DNA of 64,000 nucleotides from Pacificoceanicola onchidii (lineage in GTDB: Bacteria > Pseudomonadota > Alphaproteobacteria > Rhodobacterales > Rhodobacteraceae): the NCBI RefSeq assembly GCF_004804335.1, contig NZ_SRXY01000003.1, forward strand, positions 310,001 to 374,000, read 5' to 3'. Positions within the stretch are counted from its first letter, which is position 1. Each line of letters starts with the position of its first letter. Under the pieces are notes generated by a model. That model worked only from the letters and a program-made list of their open reading frames with translations, ran no database searches and was not told the DNA's origin. Positions 36,801 through 44,695 of the stretch are shown here, in pieces. A program made the position numbers and the translations under genes.

Positions 36801-37712
36801 ATGCAGCAAATTCCCCAATCCATTGACGCGGTTCAGGCGCAACTGGCCGAGACAGGCTATGTCTGCGGACGGGCGCTGGCCACGGTTGTGTTCCTCTCGC
36901 TTAAACTCGGACGGCCCCTGTTCCTCGAAGGTGAGGCAGGCGTGGGCAAGACCGAGATCGCCAAGGCGCTTGCGCTCTGCCTCGGGCGGCGGCTGATCCG
37001 GCTGCAATGCTATGAGGGGCTGGATGCCTCCTCGGCGGTCTACGAATGGAACTTCCCGGCGCAGATGATCGCCATCCGCACAGCCGAAGCGCAGGGCGGC
37101 GCGGATCGTTCGGCGCTGAATGCCGAGCTTTTCGGCAAGGATTTCCTGATCGAGCGGCCTTTGCTGCAGGCCATGCGGCCCGATGAAAACGGCGCGCCGA
37201 TCCTGCTGATTGATGAGCTTGACCGCACCGATGAGCCGTTTGAAGCCTTCCTTCTGGAGGCCCTGAGCGACTTCCAAGTGACCATCCCCGAGATTGGCAC
37301 GATCGAGGCCCCCGAGCCGCCGATTGTCATCCTCACCTCCAACCGCACCCGCGAGGTGCATGACGCGCTGAAGCGGCGCTGCCTCTATCACTGGGTCGAC
37401 TACCCTCAGTTTGACCGCGAGGTGGAAATCCTGACCGCCCGCGCGCCGGAAGTGGCGGAAACCCTCTCGCGCCAGATCGTCGCCTTTGTTCAGTCCCTGC
37501 GCACTGAGGACATCTTCAAGAAACCGGGCGTGGCGGAAACCATCGACTGGGCCAAATGCCTGTTGGCGCTTGACGTGGTGGACCTCTCGCCCGAAGTGAT
37601 CAGCGACACGCTCGGCGCGATCCTGAAGTACCAGGACGACATCCAGAAAATTCAGGGCTCAGAGGCGAAACGCATCCTGGATGAGGTGAAGTCGTCGTTG
37701 GACGCGGCCTAG
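36801..37712 (+). CDS. MoxR-type AAA ATPase (CoxD-like)
   Basis: 303 residues from the ATG at 36801, preceded by AAGGAGA. Walker A EGEAGVGKTE (about 46-55), Walker B LLIDELDRTDE, sensor I ILTSNRTREV, and arginine-finger region LKRRCLYHW. MoxR ATPases pair with VWA proteins to mature metal enzymes or membrane complexes; the CoxE-type VWA protein follows 111 bases later. No carbon monoxide dehydrogenase or XdhC genes are nearby, so the client is unknown. Confidence 0.87.
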   Translation: MQQIPQSIDAVQAQLAETGYVCGRALATVVFLSLKLGRPLFLEGEAGVGKTEIAKALALCLGRRLIRLQCYEGLDASSAVYEWNFPAQMIAIRTAEAQGGADRSALNAELFGKDFLIERPLLQAMRPDENGAPILLIDELDRTDEPFEAFLLEALSDFQVTIPEIGTIEAPEPPIVILTSNRTREVHDALKRRCLYHWVDYPQFDREVEILTARAPEVAETLSRQIVAFVQSLRTEDIFKKPGVAETIDWAKCLLALDVVDLSPEVISDTLGAILKYQDDIQKIQGSEAKRILDEVKSSLDAA

Positions 37713-37713
37713 T

Positions 37714-37811
37714 GTTTCTTTGGGCTCCAAATACCTCTGGAGGTCCTCCCGGACCGCGCAGCGGCGAACAGTCCGGGCGACTGTTCGAGGGTTGGACGGG
37801 GCCGCGCCCCC
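37714..37811 (+). repeat. TTTCTTTGGGCTCCAAATACC repeat with GC hairpins, just after the MoxR stop
   Basis: Begins two bases past the stop with GTTTCTTTGGGCTCCAAATA then CCTCTGGAGG. It goes on through several GC-rich stems (GTCCTCCCGGAC, CAGTCC/GGACTG-like, GGGGCCGCGCCCC) to the VWA gene. Same family as 13991 and 47811. It might reduce transcription between the two genes. Confidence 0.6.
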
Positions 37812-37823
37812 GCGTCGGCTGAT

Positions 37824-39074
37824 ATGCCTGAATACGTCCCCATAGATCTGCCCGAAAACCCGCGTCTGGCGCAGAACATCATCCATTTCGCGCGGGCGCT
37901 CAGGCGGGCTGGCCTGCCTGTCGGGCCGGGGCGGGTGATTGATGCGGTCAGGGCGGTTGAGGCCGCGGGTTTCACGGATCGGATGGATTTCTTCTGGACG
38001 CTGCACGCCTGTTTCGTGAACCGCCCGGAGCACCGGGTGGTCTTTGCCCAGATCTTTCGCCTCTACTGGCGCGACCCGCGCTACCTTGAACATATGATGA
38101 GCATGATGCTCCCGGCGGTGCGCGGCGTTCAGGAAGAAAAGCTCGCGCAATCGGCTGAGAAACGCGCGGCGCAGGCGCTTTTGGGCGACGAAATGCCGGA
38201 GCTTCCGCAGCCCGAAGAGACCGAAGGCGGCGAGCAGATCGAGATCGACGCCTCCATGACCATGTCAGCGGAGGAAAAGCTGCGCACGCTGGACTTTGAA
38301 CAAATGTCCACGGATGAGATTGCGCAGGCCAAGCGTATGATTGCGCGGCTCAAACTGCCGGTGAAGCCAATTAAATCCCGCCGCTCCATGGCCGCGCCGC
38401 AAGGCGAGCGGCTCGATTATCGCCGGACGCTGCGCGAGGCCATGCGGCGCGGCGGTGAGATGCGGACCATCCAGCGCGCCAAACCGCGCCCGCGCTGGCC
38501 GAACCTCGTGGTGCTGTGCGATATCTCCGGGTCGATGAGCCAATACAGCCGCATGGTGCTGCATTTCCTGCATGCGGTTGCCAATGAGAAAGGCGCGGGC
38601 TGGGCCAAGGTGCATGCTTTCACATTCGGCACGCAGTTGACCAACATCACCCGCCATTTGGCCACGCGTGATGTGGATGCCGCCCTGAAAGCGGCCGGGG
38701 CCGAGGCGCATGACTGGGAAGGTGGCACACGCATCGGGCAATGCCTGCATCAGTTCAATCATCTGTGGTCGCGCCGTGTCATGGGGCAGGGGGCGGTGGT
38801 GCTACTGATCACCGACGGGCTGGATCGCGACGATGCGGGGGCTTTGGAGAAGGAAATGGAGCGGCTGCACCTGTCATCGCGTCGCCTGATCTGGCTCAAC
38901 CCATTGCTGCGCTGGGACGGCTTTGCGCCAAAAGCCACCGGTATCCGCGCCATGCTCCCCCACGTACACAGCTTCCGCGCCGGTCACTCGATCCAATCGC
39001 TCGAAGATCTCGCCGAGGCCATCTCCCGCCCTGATGACATGGGTGAAAAAGCGCGGCTGATGCAGATGCTCTGA
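37824..39074 (+). CDS. VWA domain protein, CoxE family
   Basis: 416 residues. N-terminal CoxE helical region (FARALRRAGLPVGPGRVIDA) and an acidic middle. A VWA domain follows in the C-terminal half with the metal-adhesion motif LCDISGSMSQYS (about residues 235-246), GGTRIG and ITDGLDRDD. Acts with the MoxR ATPase just upstream in a chaperone-like pair. Its stop is four bases from the stop of the convergent ialB-like gene, leaving no room for separate terminators. Confidence 0.85.
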   Translation: MPEYVPIDLPENPRLAQNIIHFARALRRAGLPVGPGRVIDAVRAVEAAGFTDRMDFFWTLHACFVNRPEHRVVFAQIFRLYWRDPRYLEHMMSMMLPAVRGVQEEKLAQSAEKRAAQALLGDEMPELPQPEETEGGEQIEIDASMTMSAEEKLRTLDFEQMSTDEIAQAKRMIARLKLPVKPIKSRRSMAAPQGERLDYRRTLREAMRRGGEMRTIQRAKPRPRWPNLVVLCDISGSMSQYSRMVLHFLHAVANEKGAGWAKVHAFTFGTQLTNITRHLATRDVDAALKAAGAEAHDWEGGTRIGQCLHQFNHLWSRRVMGQGAVVLLITDGLDRDDAGALEKEMERLHLSSRRLIWLNPLLRWDGFAPKATGIRAMLPHVHSFRAGHSIQSLEDLAEAISRPDDMGEKARLMQML

Positions 39075-39078
39075 CGGC

Positions 39079-39588
39079 TCAATTGCTCAGCGCCCTGGCC
39101 TTGCGCCGGGCGTCTTCGAGGGCCGTTTTGAGCCCGTCCGTGGGCACGGCAATCTTGATCGGGGTGCCCTGACCGTAAGGGAAGGCGAGGATGTCGAGCG
39201 TCTCGGTGCCGGTGATACGGTCTTCGTCAAGCAGGCGCAGGATGCGGCGGGCGCGGCAGCCGTCGGGGAAACAGACTTCGAACTTGAGGTCGAGATCCTT
39301 GTCACCGAGCGACAGCTTCAACCCCGGCTCGATCACCACCCCAAGCGGCACCGCAATCGCGATTTCCTGAACCTTGTCATGGGTGTAGTTGAAAAAGACA
39401 CTGGCGATCCTCTGGCCAGAGTTCGCATCCATGACGCTTCGGCTGACCAGGCAGGCGGTGTCACTACAGCTCAAGGCCCAGTCGGAAGTGGATGGGGCCT
39501 TCGCCGTTGCGCTGTCCATGGATTGCGCGTGCAGAGCAGAGGCAAAGGCCAGAAGAAGGGCCATACTGGAGATAAGGTGGCGTGTCAT
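39079..39588 (-). CDS. IalB (invasion-associated locus B) family exported protein
   Basis: 169 residues from the ATG at 39588. Signal peptide MTRHLISSMALLLAFASALH, cut after HAQ. The mature part carries the family's four cysteines in two pairs (SCSDTAC and VCFPDGCRA) and the beta-rich SVFFNYTHDKVQEIAIAVPLG. A periplasmic or outer-membrane-associated protein; in Bartonella it is linked to erythrocyte invasion, in free-living relatives the role is unknown. Confidence 0.78.
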   Translation of the reverse strand: MTRHLISSMALLLAFASALHAQSMDSATAKAPSTSDWALSCSDTACLVSRSVMDANSGQRIASVFFNYTHDKVQEIAIAVPLGVVIEPGLKLSLGDKDLDLKFEVCFPDGCRARRILRLLDEDRITGTETLDILAFPYGQGTPIKIAVPTDGLKTALEDARRKARALSN

Positions 39589-39618
39589 TCTGAAGTCCTG
39601 TAGCGGCTGGGGAAGAGA

Positions 39619-39637
39619 GGGCGGCACGGGACCGCCC
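39619..39637 (-). terminator. Short hairpin after the VPLPA-CTERM gene
   Basis: GGGCGG-CACGGGA-CCGCCC, about 23 bases past the stop on the minus strand, followed by TCTCTTCC. A weak intrinsic terminator is possible. Confidence 0.45.
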
Positions 39638-39659
39638 CCCGAAAATGCATGTGGCTTGA

Positions 39660-40673
39660 TCAGGCTTGGGTTTTGCGGCGACGCAAAGCGCCGAACCCGG
39701 CGAGCGCGGTCAGCAGCAGAACGCCCCCTGCGGGAAGCGGAACGGGGCTGGTCGGGTTGGGCTGTTGAACCACCCCGCCCACGCCGGAGAAGGCGAAGAT
39801 GTAGGTCGGGGCGAGATCGGTTGTGCCGTCGACATAGCCGTCCTGGTTGGTATCGGAGCCGGACCAGCCAAAGCTGTAGAGCTCTGCACCAACCGTGCCG
39901 AGCGCCGCATTGGCCTCTGCCAGGCCGACAGCACCGCCATAGAAGATCGAGAAGCTGTAGCTTTCCCCCGCTCCGAGGCCGCCGAGCGAGAAGTCAAAGA
40001 CCGCGCCGTGATCGTCGGGACCACAGGCGACAAAATCCACCGTGGTTCCACAGCCCGCCAGATCTCCGAACGCGTCCAGCGGATTGCCGGAGACAAAACC
40101 GTCATCCGAACTGGAGGAGAGCAGGGTGGTTGTGCCGGTGCCCCCGATTGTCACGTATTCGTCAAAGGGGGTTGGCGAGGTGTCCCAGTCCATGACGCGG
40201 CGGTATTCCAGATCGGTGACCGCCGTCATGCCGGTGTTCTCCACCGTCACGATCACCTCGTAGAGGTTGTCCGACGAAGAAAGCTGGAAGTCATGAGTGA
40301 CCTGAACGTTTGTGCCGTCAACGGTGACCACGGATTGGGCAGTGGTGGCGGTTGAGGTGAAGCTGACAAGGGTCAGACCGGAAGCGCCGCCGAAGTCGTT
40401 GTTGGCAGAGCCGGTCGTGCCGTCCACGGCAAGGCCCCAGCCTTCACACAGGCAGCCGTGGGACGTGGCCTCGTACTCGGTGCCGCTGGTCGGATCGACG
40501 TAGCGCACACCAACGGCGGTTTGACCGGTCACGTCGGCAACACCGCCGCTGATGTTCAACTGACCGAAGTCATCGACACCAAGCGATACGTTGCCGTCCG
40601 ATATGATGGAAGCTGCGGAAGAAAGGGTAGGCAAAAGCGCCACAACACCCACCGCAAAGGCGCGTGAGAACAT
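39660..40673 (-). CDS. VPLPA-CTERM sorting-domain secreted protein
   Basis: 337 residues from the ATG at 40673, preceded by CGGAGA. Signal peptide MFSRAFAVGVVALLPTLSSA. The mature part is a Thr/Ser/Gly-rich beta structure with little charge, four cysteines and no enzyme motif. The C-terminus has the exosortase-type tripartite tail: VPLPAG, a hydrophobic span (VLLLTALAGFGAL) and RRRKTQA. Such proteins are cut and attached to the outside by an exosortase; none is encoded in the window. It may be part of an extracellular matrix. Confidence 0.85.
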   Translation of the reverse strand: MFSRAFAVGVVALLPTLSSAASIISDGNVSLGVDDFGQLNISGGVADVTGQTAVGVRYVDPTSGTEYEATSHGCLCEGWGLAVDGTTGSANNDFGGASGLTLVSFTSTATTAQSVVTVDGTNVQVTHDFQLSSSDNLYEVIVTVENTGMTAVTDLEYRRVMDWDTSPTPFDEYVTIGGTGTTTLLSSSSDDGFVSGNPLDAFGDLAGCGTTVDFVACGPDDHGAVFDFSLGGLGAGESYSFSIFYGGAVGLAEANAALGTVGAELYSFGWSGSDTNQDGYVDGTTDLAPTYIFAFSGVGGVVQQPNPTSPVPLPAGGVLLLTALAGFGALRRRKTQA

Positions 40674-40879
40674 AGGTAATCTCCGTAAATGAAACAGTTT
40701 TCGTCGAATAGTGCCCACGAAGGCTAACGCAAGGGCAGCTCGCCTTAAAAGTGAATACACCGTGAATTCGTGAACTGCGTGTGAATTCCCGATGGCGCCC
40801 GCTGCCCGGGCCATCCGGAAGAGGGCGTTTTTCGCCACAAGTCCCGTTCAACGCGAAGCGATCAGTCCTGCGCAGAGCC

Positions 40880-40933
40880 ATTCAAATATCAAAACTGGAA
40901 TGTATTTGATTTGAATCATTCGAAGTTTGGAAT
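40880..40933 (+). promoter_or_regulatory. Candidate SqrR/BigR-type operator upstream of the YeeE/YedE genes
   Basis: ATTC-N8-GAAT at 40918-40933 (ATTCGAAGTTTGGAAT). This is the spacing I recall for SqrR, the sulfide-responsive ArsR-family repressor of Rhodobacter capsulatus. Just upstream is a larger imperfect dyad, ATTCAAATATCAAA (40880-40893) against TTTGATTTGAAT (40905-40916). It is 50 bases before the first sulfur transporter gene. The match is by eye. The remainder of the 309-base gap from 40674 shows nothing else. Confidence 0.5.
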
Positions 40934-40982
40934 ATGTTCTTTACCCCTGATCCTCATCAAACTTCTGACGGGAGGGGTGCAT

Positions 40983-41528
40983 ATGACACTCGATTGGAAA
41001 TTGGGGGGCGTGCTTTTGGGGCTCGTCTTCTTTGCTGCGGTGCTTCTGGTGAAGCCCATTGGCGTCTCGACGCAATTCGTGATCCTCAACGGGATCGTAA
41101 CGGACGTGGTGAACCCGGAATTCATCACGCAGACGGACGAAGGCTACACGTCCACCAACGCCTACATGGCAAAGTCAAACGGCAAATACGCCAAGAACGC
41201 CGCAAACCCGGTGAACTACTCGTTCATCTTTGTGCTGGCGATGATGGCCGGGGCGGCGCTCTCGGCCTTTGGGCGGGGGCTGGACCGTGAGGACAAACGG
41301 TTGCCTGCGATCTGGAAAGCCAACTTCGGCGACACGCCATGGAAACGCTACGCGGTGGCCTTCCTTGGCGGGTTCATCGTGCTTTACGGCGCGCGTCTCG
41401 CCGGGGGCTGCACCTCCGGGCACATGATGTCCGGCATGATGCAGACGGCGCTTTCGGGTTACATTTTTGCCGCTGGCGCGTTCCTTGCCGCCATTCCCAC
41501 CGCCATGATGCTTTATAAGGAGGGCTGA
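40983..41528 (+). CDS. YeeE/YedE-family sulfur transporter, first half
   Basis: 181 residues from the ATG at 40983, preceded by GGGAGGGG. Four to five membrane spans. The family motif GARLAGGCTSGHMMSG contains the conserved cysteine that handles thiosulfate or persulfide sulfur. A polar loop with KSNGKYAKNAANPVNYSF may face the periplasm. Encoded three bases before a second YeeE/YedE gene, so the pair resembles PmpA/PmpB-type two-part transporters. Confidence 0.85.
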   Translation: MTLDWKLGGVLLGLVFFAAVLLVKPIGVSTQFVILNGIVTDVVNPEFITQTDEGYTSTNAYMAKSNGKYAKNAANPVNYSFIFVLAMMAGAALSAFGRGLDREDKRLPAIWKANFGDTPWKRYAVAFLGGFIVLYGARLAGGCTSGHMMSGMMQTALSGYIFAAGAFLAAIPTAMMLYKEG

Positions 41529-41531
41529 TCC

Positions 41532-42122
41532 ATGCAGATCGTACTTGCCATCGTTATCGGCGCTGCCTTTGGCGCGGTGCTGGACCGGATCGGGGCGACC
41601 AACCCCACTGTGATCTCCGGCATGCTGACCCTGCGGCGCATCCGGTTGATGAAAACCATCCTGCTGGCCATTGGCACCGGCTCCATCCTGATGTTCGCGG
41701 GCCAGATGGCCGGTCTTGTCGATGTCGGCCATATGAGCGTGAAAACCGCCTATGTGGGCGTTTTCATTGGCGGGTTGCTGCTGGGCGCGGGCTGGGCCGC
41801 TTCTGGCTACTGCCCCGGCACCGGCGTTTGCGCGGCGGCGTCCGGGCGAAAAGATGCGCTGTTCTTCGTGGCGGGCGGCCTTCTCGGCGCGGCGGCTTAC
41901 ATGGCGACATACCCCGCCTGGAAAGCCTCTGGCCTGCTGGACGGCATTGCAGGCGGCAAGGTGACGCTGGGCGCGGTGCCTGGTTCGAAGTTCGACGGGC
42001 TCTTCGCCATCTCCGGCGATCTTCTGGGCATCGTGCTTGGCGCCGTCTTTGTGCTTGTGGCTTTTGTCCTGCCGGACAATCTGACGGGGGGCAAAACCCC
42101 GGCAGAGGTGCCGGCGGAGTAA
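41532..42122 (+). CDS. YeeE/YedE-family sulfur transporter, second half
   Basis: 196 residues, five to six spans. Carries the second family motif WAASGYCPGTGVCAAASGR with the conserved cysteine. MKTILLAIGTGSILMFAGQ and the LDRIG start are typical of the PmpB-like partner. Acts with the preceding gene in the inner membrane, likely importing reduced sulfur. Followed by a strong terminator. Confidence 0.85.
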   Translation: MQIVLAIVIGAAFGAVLDRIGATNPTVISGMLTLRRIRLMKTILLAIGTGSILMFAGQMAGLVDVGHMSVKTAYVGVFIGGLLLGAGWAASGYCPGTGVCAAASGRKDALFFVAGGLLGAAAYMATYPAWKASGLLDGIAGGKVTLGAVPGSKFDGLFAISGDLLGIVLGAVFVLVAFVLPDNLTGGKTPAEVPAE

Positions 42123-42141
42123 TCACAGCTCCCGCCAAAAC

Positions 42142-42176
42142 AAAGGCCCGCGCGATGCACTCGCGCGGGCCTTTTT
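42142..42176 (+). terminator. Strong bidirectional terminator between the YeeE/YedE pair and prfC
   Basis: Perfect 14-bp stem (AAAGGCCCGCGCGA against TCGCGCGGGCCTTT), five-base loop TGCAC, and a T5 run on the + strand with an A-run on the other side. It separates convergent genes. Confidence 0.9.
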
Positions 42177-42227
42177 CGTCTTGGTGTCCGTTGGCTCGCC
42201 TTTACAGCGCCCCCAACGCCCATCCCG

Positions 42228-43838
42228 TTACTGCATCATTTCCTTCGTCGCCGAAAGCGTCACATCCGGGTAATCCCGCTCCACCCGGTCGATGTCCCAC
42301 TGCAGGCGCGTCAGGTAGACCACGTCGCCGTCATGATCATAGGAAATGTGCTGCTTGTTGGCATTGGTGAATTTGTCCACCGCCTCCTTGTCGCCATGCA
42401 CCCAGCGCGCCGAAGTGAACTGGGAAGCGTCAAAGCGCACGGGCAGGCCGTACTCCAGCTCGATCCGGCTGCCCAGAACTTCGAACTGCAACGCGCCCAC
42501 AACGCCGACGATAAAGCCCGAACCGATCATCGGTTTGAAGACCTTGGCCGCGCCTTCCTCGGCGAACTGCATCAGCGCCTTTTCGAGGTGCTTGGCCTTC
42601 ATCGGATCGCCCGCGCGCACACCCTGCAGCAGTTCCGGCGCAAAGGAGGGGATGCCCGTGGCCTTCAGCGCCTCGCCTTCGGTCAGCGTATCACCAATGC
42701 GCAGCTGCCCGTGGTTCGGGATGCCGATGATATCGCCCGCCCAGGCCTCTTCGGCCAATTCGCGATCCGAGGCGAGGAACAGCACCGGGTTCGAGATCGC
42801 CATGGGCTTTTTCGTGCGCACATGGGTCAGCTTCATGCCGCGTTTGAAATGGCCGGAGGCCAGCCGCACAAAGGCCACGCGGTCGCGGTGCTTGGGGTCC
42901 ATGTTGGCCTGCACCTTGAAGACAAACCCGGCGACCTTCTTCTCTTCCGGCGCAATCTGGCGCGGATCGGCCTTCTGCGGCTGCGGCTCGGGCCCATAGG
43001 TGCCGATGCCCTTCATCAGCTCCTGCACGCCAAACGAGTTGATCGCAGAGCCGAACCAGATCGGGGTCATATGCCCTTCCAGCACCGATTGCGGGTCGAG
43101 CGTGGGCAGCAGTTCGCGGGCCATCTCGACCTCTTCGCGCAGCTGTTCGAGCATGTTCTCGGGGATGTGATCCGCCAGCCGGGGATCGTCCAGACCCTCC
43201 AGCTTGATCGATTCCGCCACCACGTTGCGGTCCGCCCGATCCATCAGTTCGAGCCGGTCGTTCAGCATGTCATAGGTGCCAAGGAAATCCCGGCCCATGC
43301 CGATGGGCCAGTTGGCCGGGGTCACGTCGATCGCCAGGTTTTCCTGAATTTCGTCAATGATCTCAAAGGTGTCCCGCGCCTCGCGGTCCATCTTGTTACA
43401 GAAGGTCAGGATCGGCAGATCGCGCAGACGGCAAACCTCAAAGAGCTTCTGCGTCTGGCTTTCCACGCCTTTCGCCCCGTCAATCACCATCACGGCGGCA
43501 TCAACGGCGGTCAGCGTGCGATAGGTGTCCTCGGAGAAGTCCGAGTGGCCGGGGGTGTCGACGAGGTTGAACCGAAAATCCTGCTCGCCAGTCTTGAAGT
43601 CAAACGACATGGCAGAGGCCGACACGGAGATGCCCCGGTCCTTTTCCATCTGCATGAAGTCCGACCGTGTCCGCCGCGCTTCACCCTTGGCGCGCACCTG
43701 TCCGGCCATCTGAATGGCACCCCCATAGAGGAGGAACTTTTCCGTCAACGTCGTTTTCCCGGCATCCGGGTGCGAGATGATCGCAAAGGTCCGGCGGCGG
43801 GCAATTTCGGCGGGCAGGGCAGGGCGGTTGTCTAACAT
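42228..43838 (-). CDS. prfC: Peptide chain release factor 3
   Basis: 536 residues, normal length. GTPase that recycles RF1/RF2 from the ribosome. G1 SHPDAGKTTLTEK, switch II DTPGHSDFSEDTY, G4 CNKMDRE. The RF3-specific C-terminal part contains GVVGALQFEVLGSRIELEYG. Single gene; the 184 bases before it are shared with the mini-operon starting at 44023. Confidence 0.97.
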   Translation of the reverse strand: MLDNRPALPAEIARRRTFAIISHPDAGKTTLTEKFLLYGGAIQMAGQVRAKGEARRTRSDFMQMEKDRGISVSASAMSFDFKTGEQDFRFNLVDTPGHSDFSEDTYRTLTAVDAAVMVIDGAKGVESQTQKLFEVCRLRDLPILTFCNKMDREARDTFEIIDEIQENLAIDVTPANWPIGMGRDFLGTYDMLNDRLELMDRADRNVVAESIKLEGLDDPRLADHIPENMLEQLREEVEMARELLPTLDPQSVLEGHMTPIWFGSAINSFGVQELMKGIGTYGPEPQPQKADPRQIAPEEKKVAGFVFKVQANMDPKHRDRVAFVRLASGHFKRGMKLTHVRTKKPMAISNPVLFLASDRELAEEAWAGDIIGIPNHGQLRIGDTLTEGEALKATGIPSFAPELLQGVRAGDPMKAKHLEKALMQFAEEGAAKVFKPMIGSGFIVGVVGALQFEVLGSRIELEYGLPVRFDASQFTSARWVHGDKEAVDKFTNANKQHISYDHDGDVVYLTRLQWDIDRVERDYPDVTLSATKEMMQ

Positions 43839-44022
43839 GATCGGGCGTATAGGGCCGCGCCGCTGGCTTGTCTACCGGCGGCGCGGCCGCGCCTCCATCA
43901 CATCCCGAAATTCGCATATCACTTGACGCAGGTTAAGGCGCAAAAGCTCGCCTCAGGGTAGACTATATCCAAGGCGGAGGGGCACCAACGCCGAACCGCC
44001 GATCAAGGGAAGGAGAGCTGTC

Positions 44023-44232
44023 ATGCAGAATTCGGATGACATCTACGGAGTTGGTGGTTTTGGCAACGCTCAGAAGAAGTTGCTGGTCGAGCAGGCCTAT
44101 AAGAAAGGCAAGGATCGGCGCAAGAAACACCATGACGATCCTGCCAACTCCGGTGGTCCTCGGGATGATGGCTACCAGAACATGAGCCCCGAGGAGAAAG
44201 AAGCGTACAAGCGCGGGCATCGCGGCGACTGA
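44023..44232 (+). CDS. Small basic protein, first of a paralogous pair (69 aa)
   Basis: 69 residues, ATG preceded by GGAAGGAGAG, so clearly translated. Highly charged (about 30 Lys/Arg/Asp/Glu). Core pattern: AYKKGKDRRKKHHDDPAN, then DDGYQNMSPEEKEAYKRG. The same pattern recurs in the third gene of this unit (YKKGQEARRKYNDDHSAK, RDGYGEMEDDEKEAYKRG). No signal or membrane span. I do not recognise a family; both ends being short helices around a DGY turn suggests an RNA- or protein-binding module. Confidence 0.72.
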   Translation: MQNSDDIYGVGGFGNAQKKLLVEQAYKKGKDRRKKHHDDPANSGGPRDDGYQNMSPEEKEAYKRGHRGD

Positions 44233-44252
44233 GCCGCAGGAGGAGGTGTGAG

Positions 44253-44441
44253 ATGAAAGGTTTGAAAAAGGAAAACGGTGTCGAGCTTTGTCCCTACTGC
44301 GGGGCGCCGCTTCTGACACGCAACGACTACCGCGAGCACCTGTCGTTGCAGACCTGCCAATCCGAAGGATCGGGGCAGAGGAGGCCCTATCCCGAAGGTT
44401 GGGACGCAGGAGACGTTTTCAACGAGGAGCAAGGATCATGA
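44253..44441 (+). CDS. Small C2HC zinc-finger protein (62 aa)
   Basis: 62 residues with GGAGGAGG before the ATG. A single finger: CPYC (Cys13, Cys16), GAPLLTRNDYREHLSL, then C, giving CX2C-X12-H-X5-C. The rest is polar with an acidic tail (WDAGDVFNEE). A possible nucleic-acid or protein-binding adaptor. It lies between the two paralogous small genes, and its stop overlaps the next start by four bases (ATGA). Confidence 0.7.
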   Translation: MKGLKKENGVELCPYCGAPLLTRNDYREHLSLQTCQSEGSGQRRPYPEGWDAGDVFNEEQGS

Positions 44442-44629
44442 GCAAGACTGATGTCAAACCCAGCCCCGGAAGGCTGATTCACCTGGCGAGAATCTACAAG
44501 AAGGGGCAGGAGGCCCGGCGCAAGTATAACGACGATCATTCTGCCAAGGGACAGCCGGAACGGGACGGCTACGGCGAAATGGAGGATGACGAGAAAGAAG
44601 CCTACAAGCGCGGCTTCAATGACGGATGA
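44438..44629 (+). CDS. Small basic protein, second of a paralogous pair (63 aa)
   Basis: 63 residues from the ATG at 44438, coupled to the zinc-finger gene. Compared with the 69-residue protein it lacks the first ten residues but keeps YKKGxxxRRKxxxDDxxxxG, DGYxxM and EKEAYKRG. Duplication around an unrelated zinc-finger gene suggests the three act together. Followed by a clear terminator. Function unknown. Confidence 0.72.
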   Translation: MSKTDVKPSPGRLIHLARIYKKGQEARRKYNDDHSAKGQPERDGYGEMEDDEKEAYKRGFNDG

Positions 44630-44636
44630 GCCACGC

Positions 44637-44668
44637 GGCCCCGCCAGAGCACTCTGGCGGGGCCTTTT
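44637..44668 (+). terminator. Terminator of the small-protein operon
   Basis: Perfect 13-bp stem GGCCCCGCCAGAG / CTCTGGCGGGGCC with a two-base loop and a T4 tail, eight bases after the last stop. Confidence 0.9.
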
Positions 44669-44695
44669 GAGTGCAGCGGCACGGCAAAGGGCCGG

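Noticed and set aside
42333-43835. Long + strand frame opposite prfC
   Set aside because: Mirror frame of a strongly conserved gene; no motifs.
43923-43970. TTGACG with TAGACT/TATATC as a sigma-70 promoter for the small-protein operon
   Set aside because: Spacing between the boxes is about 30 bases, too long for a normal promoter.
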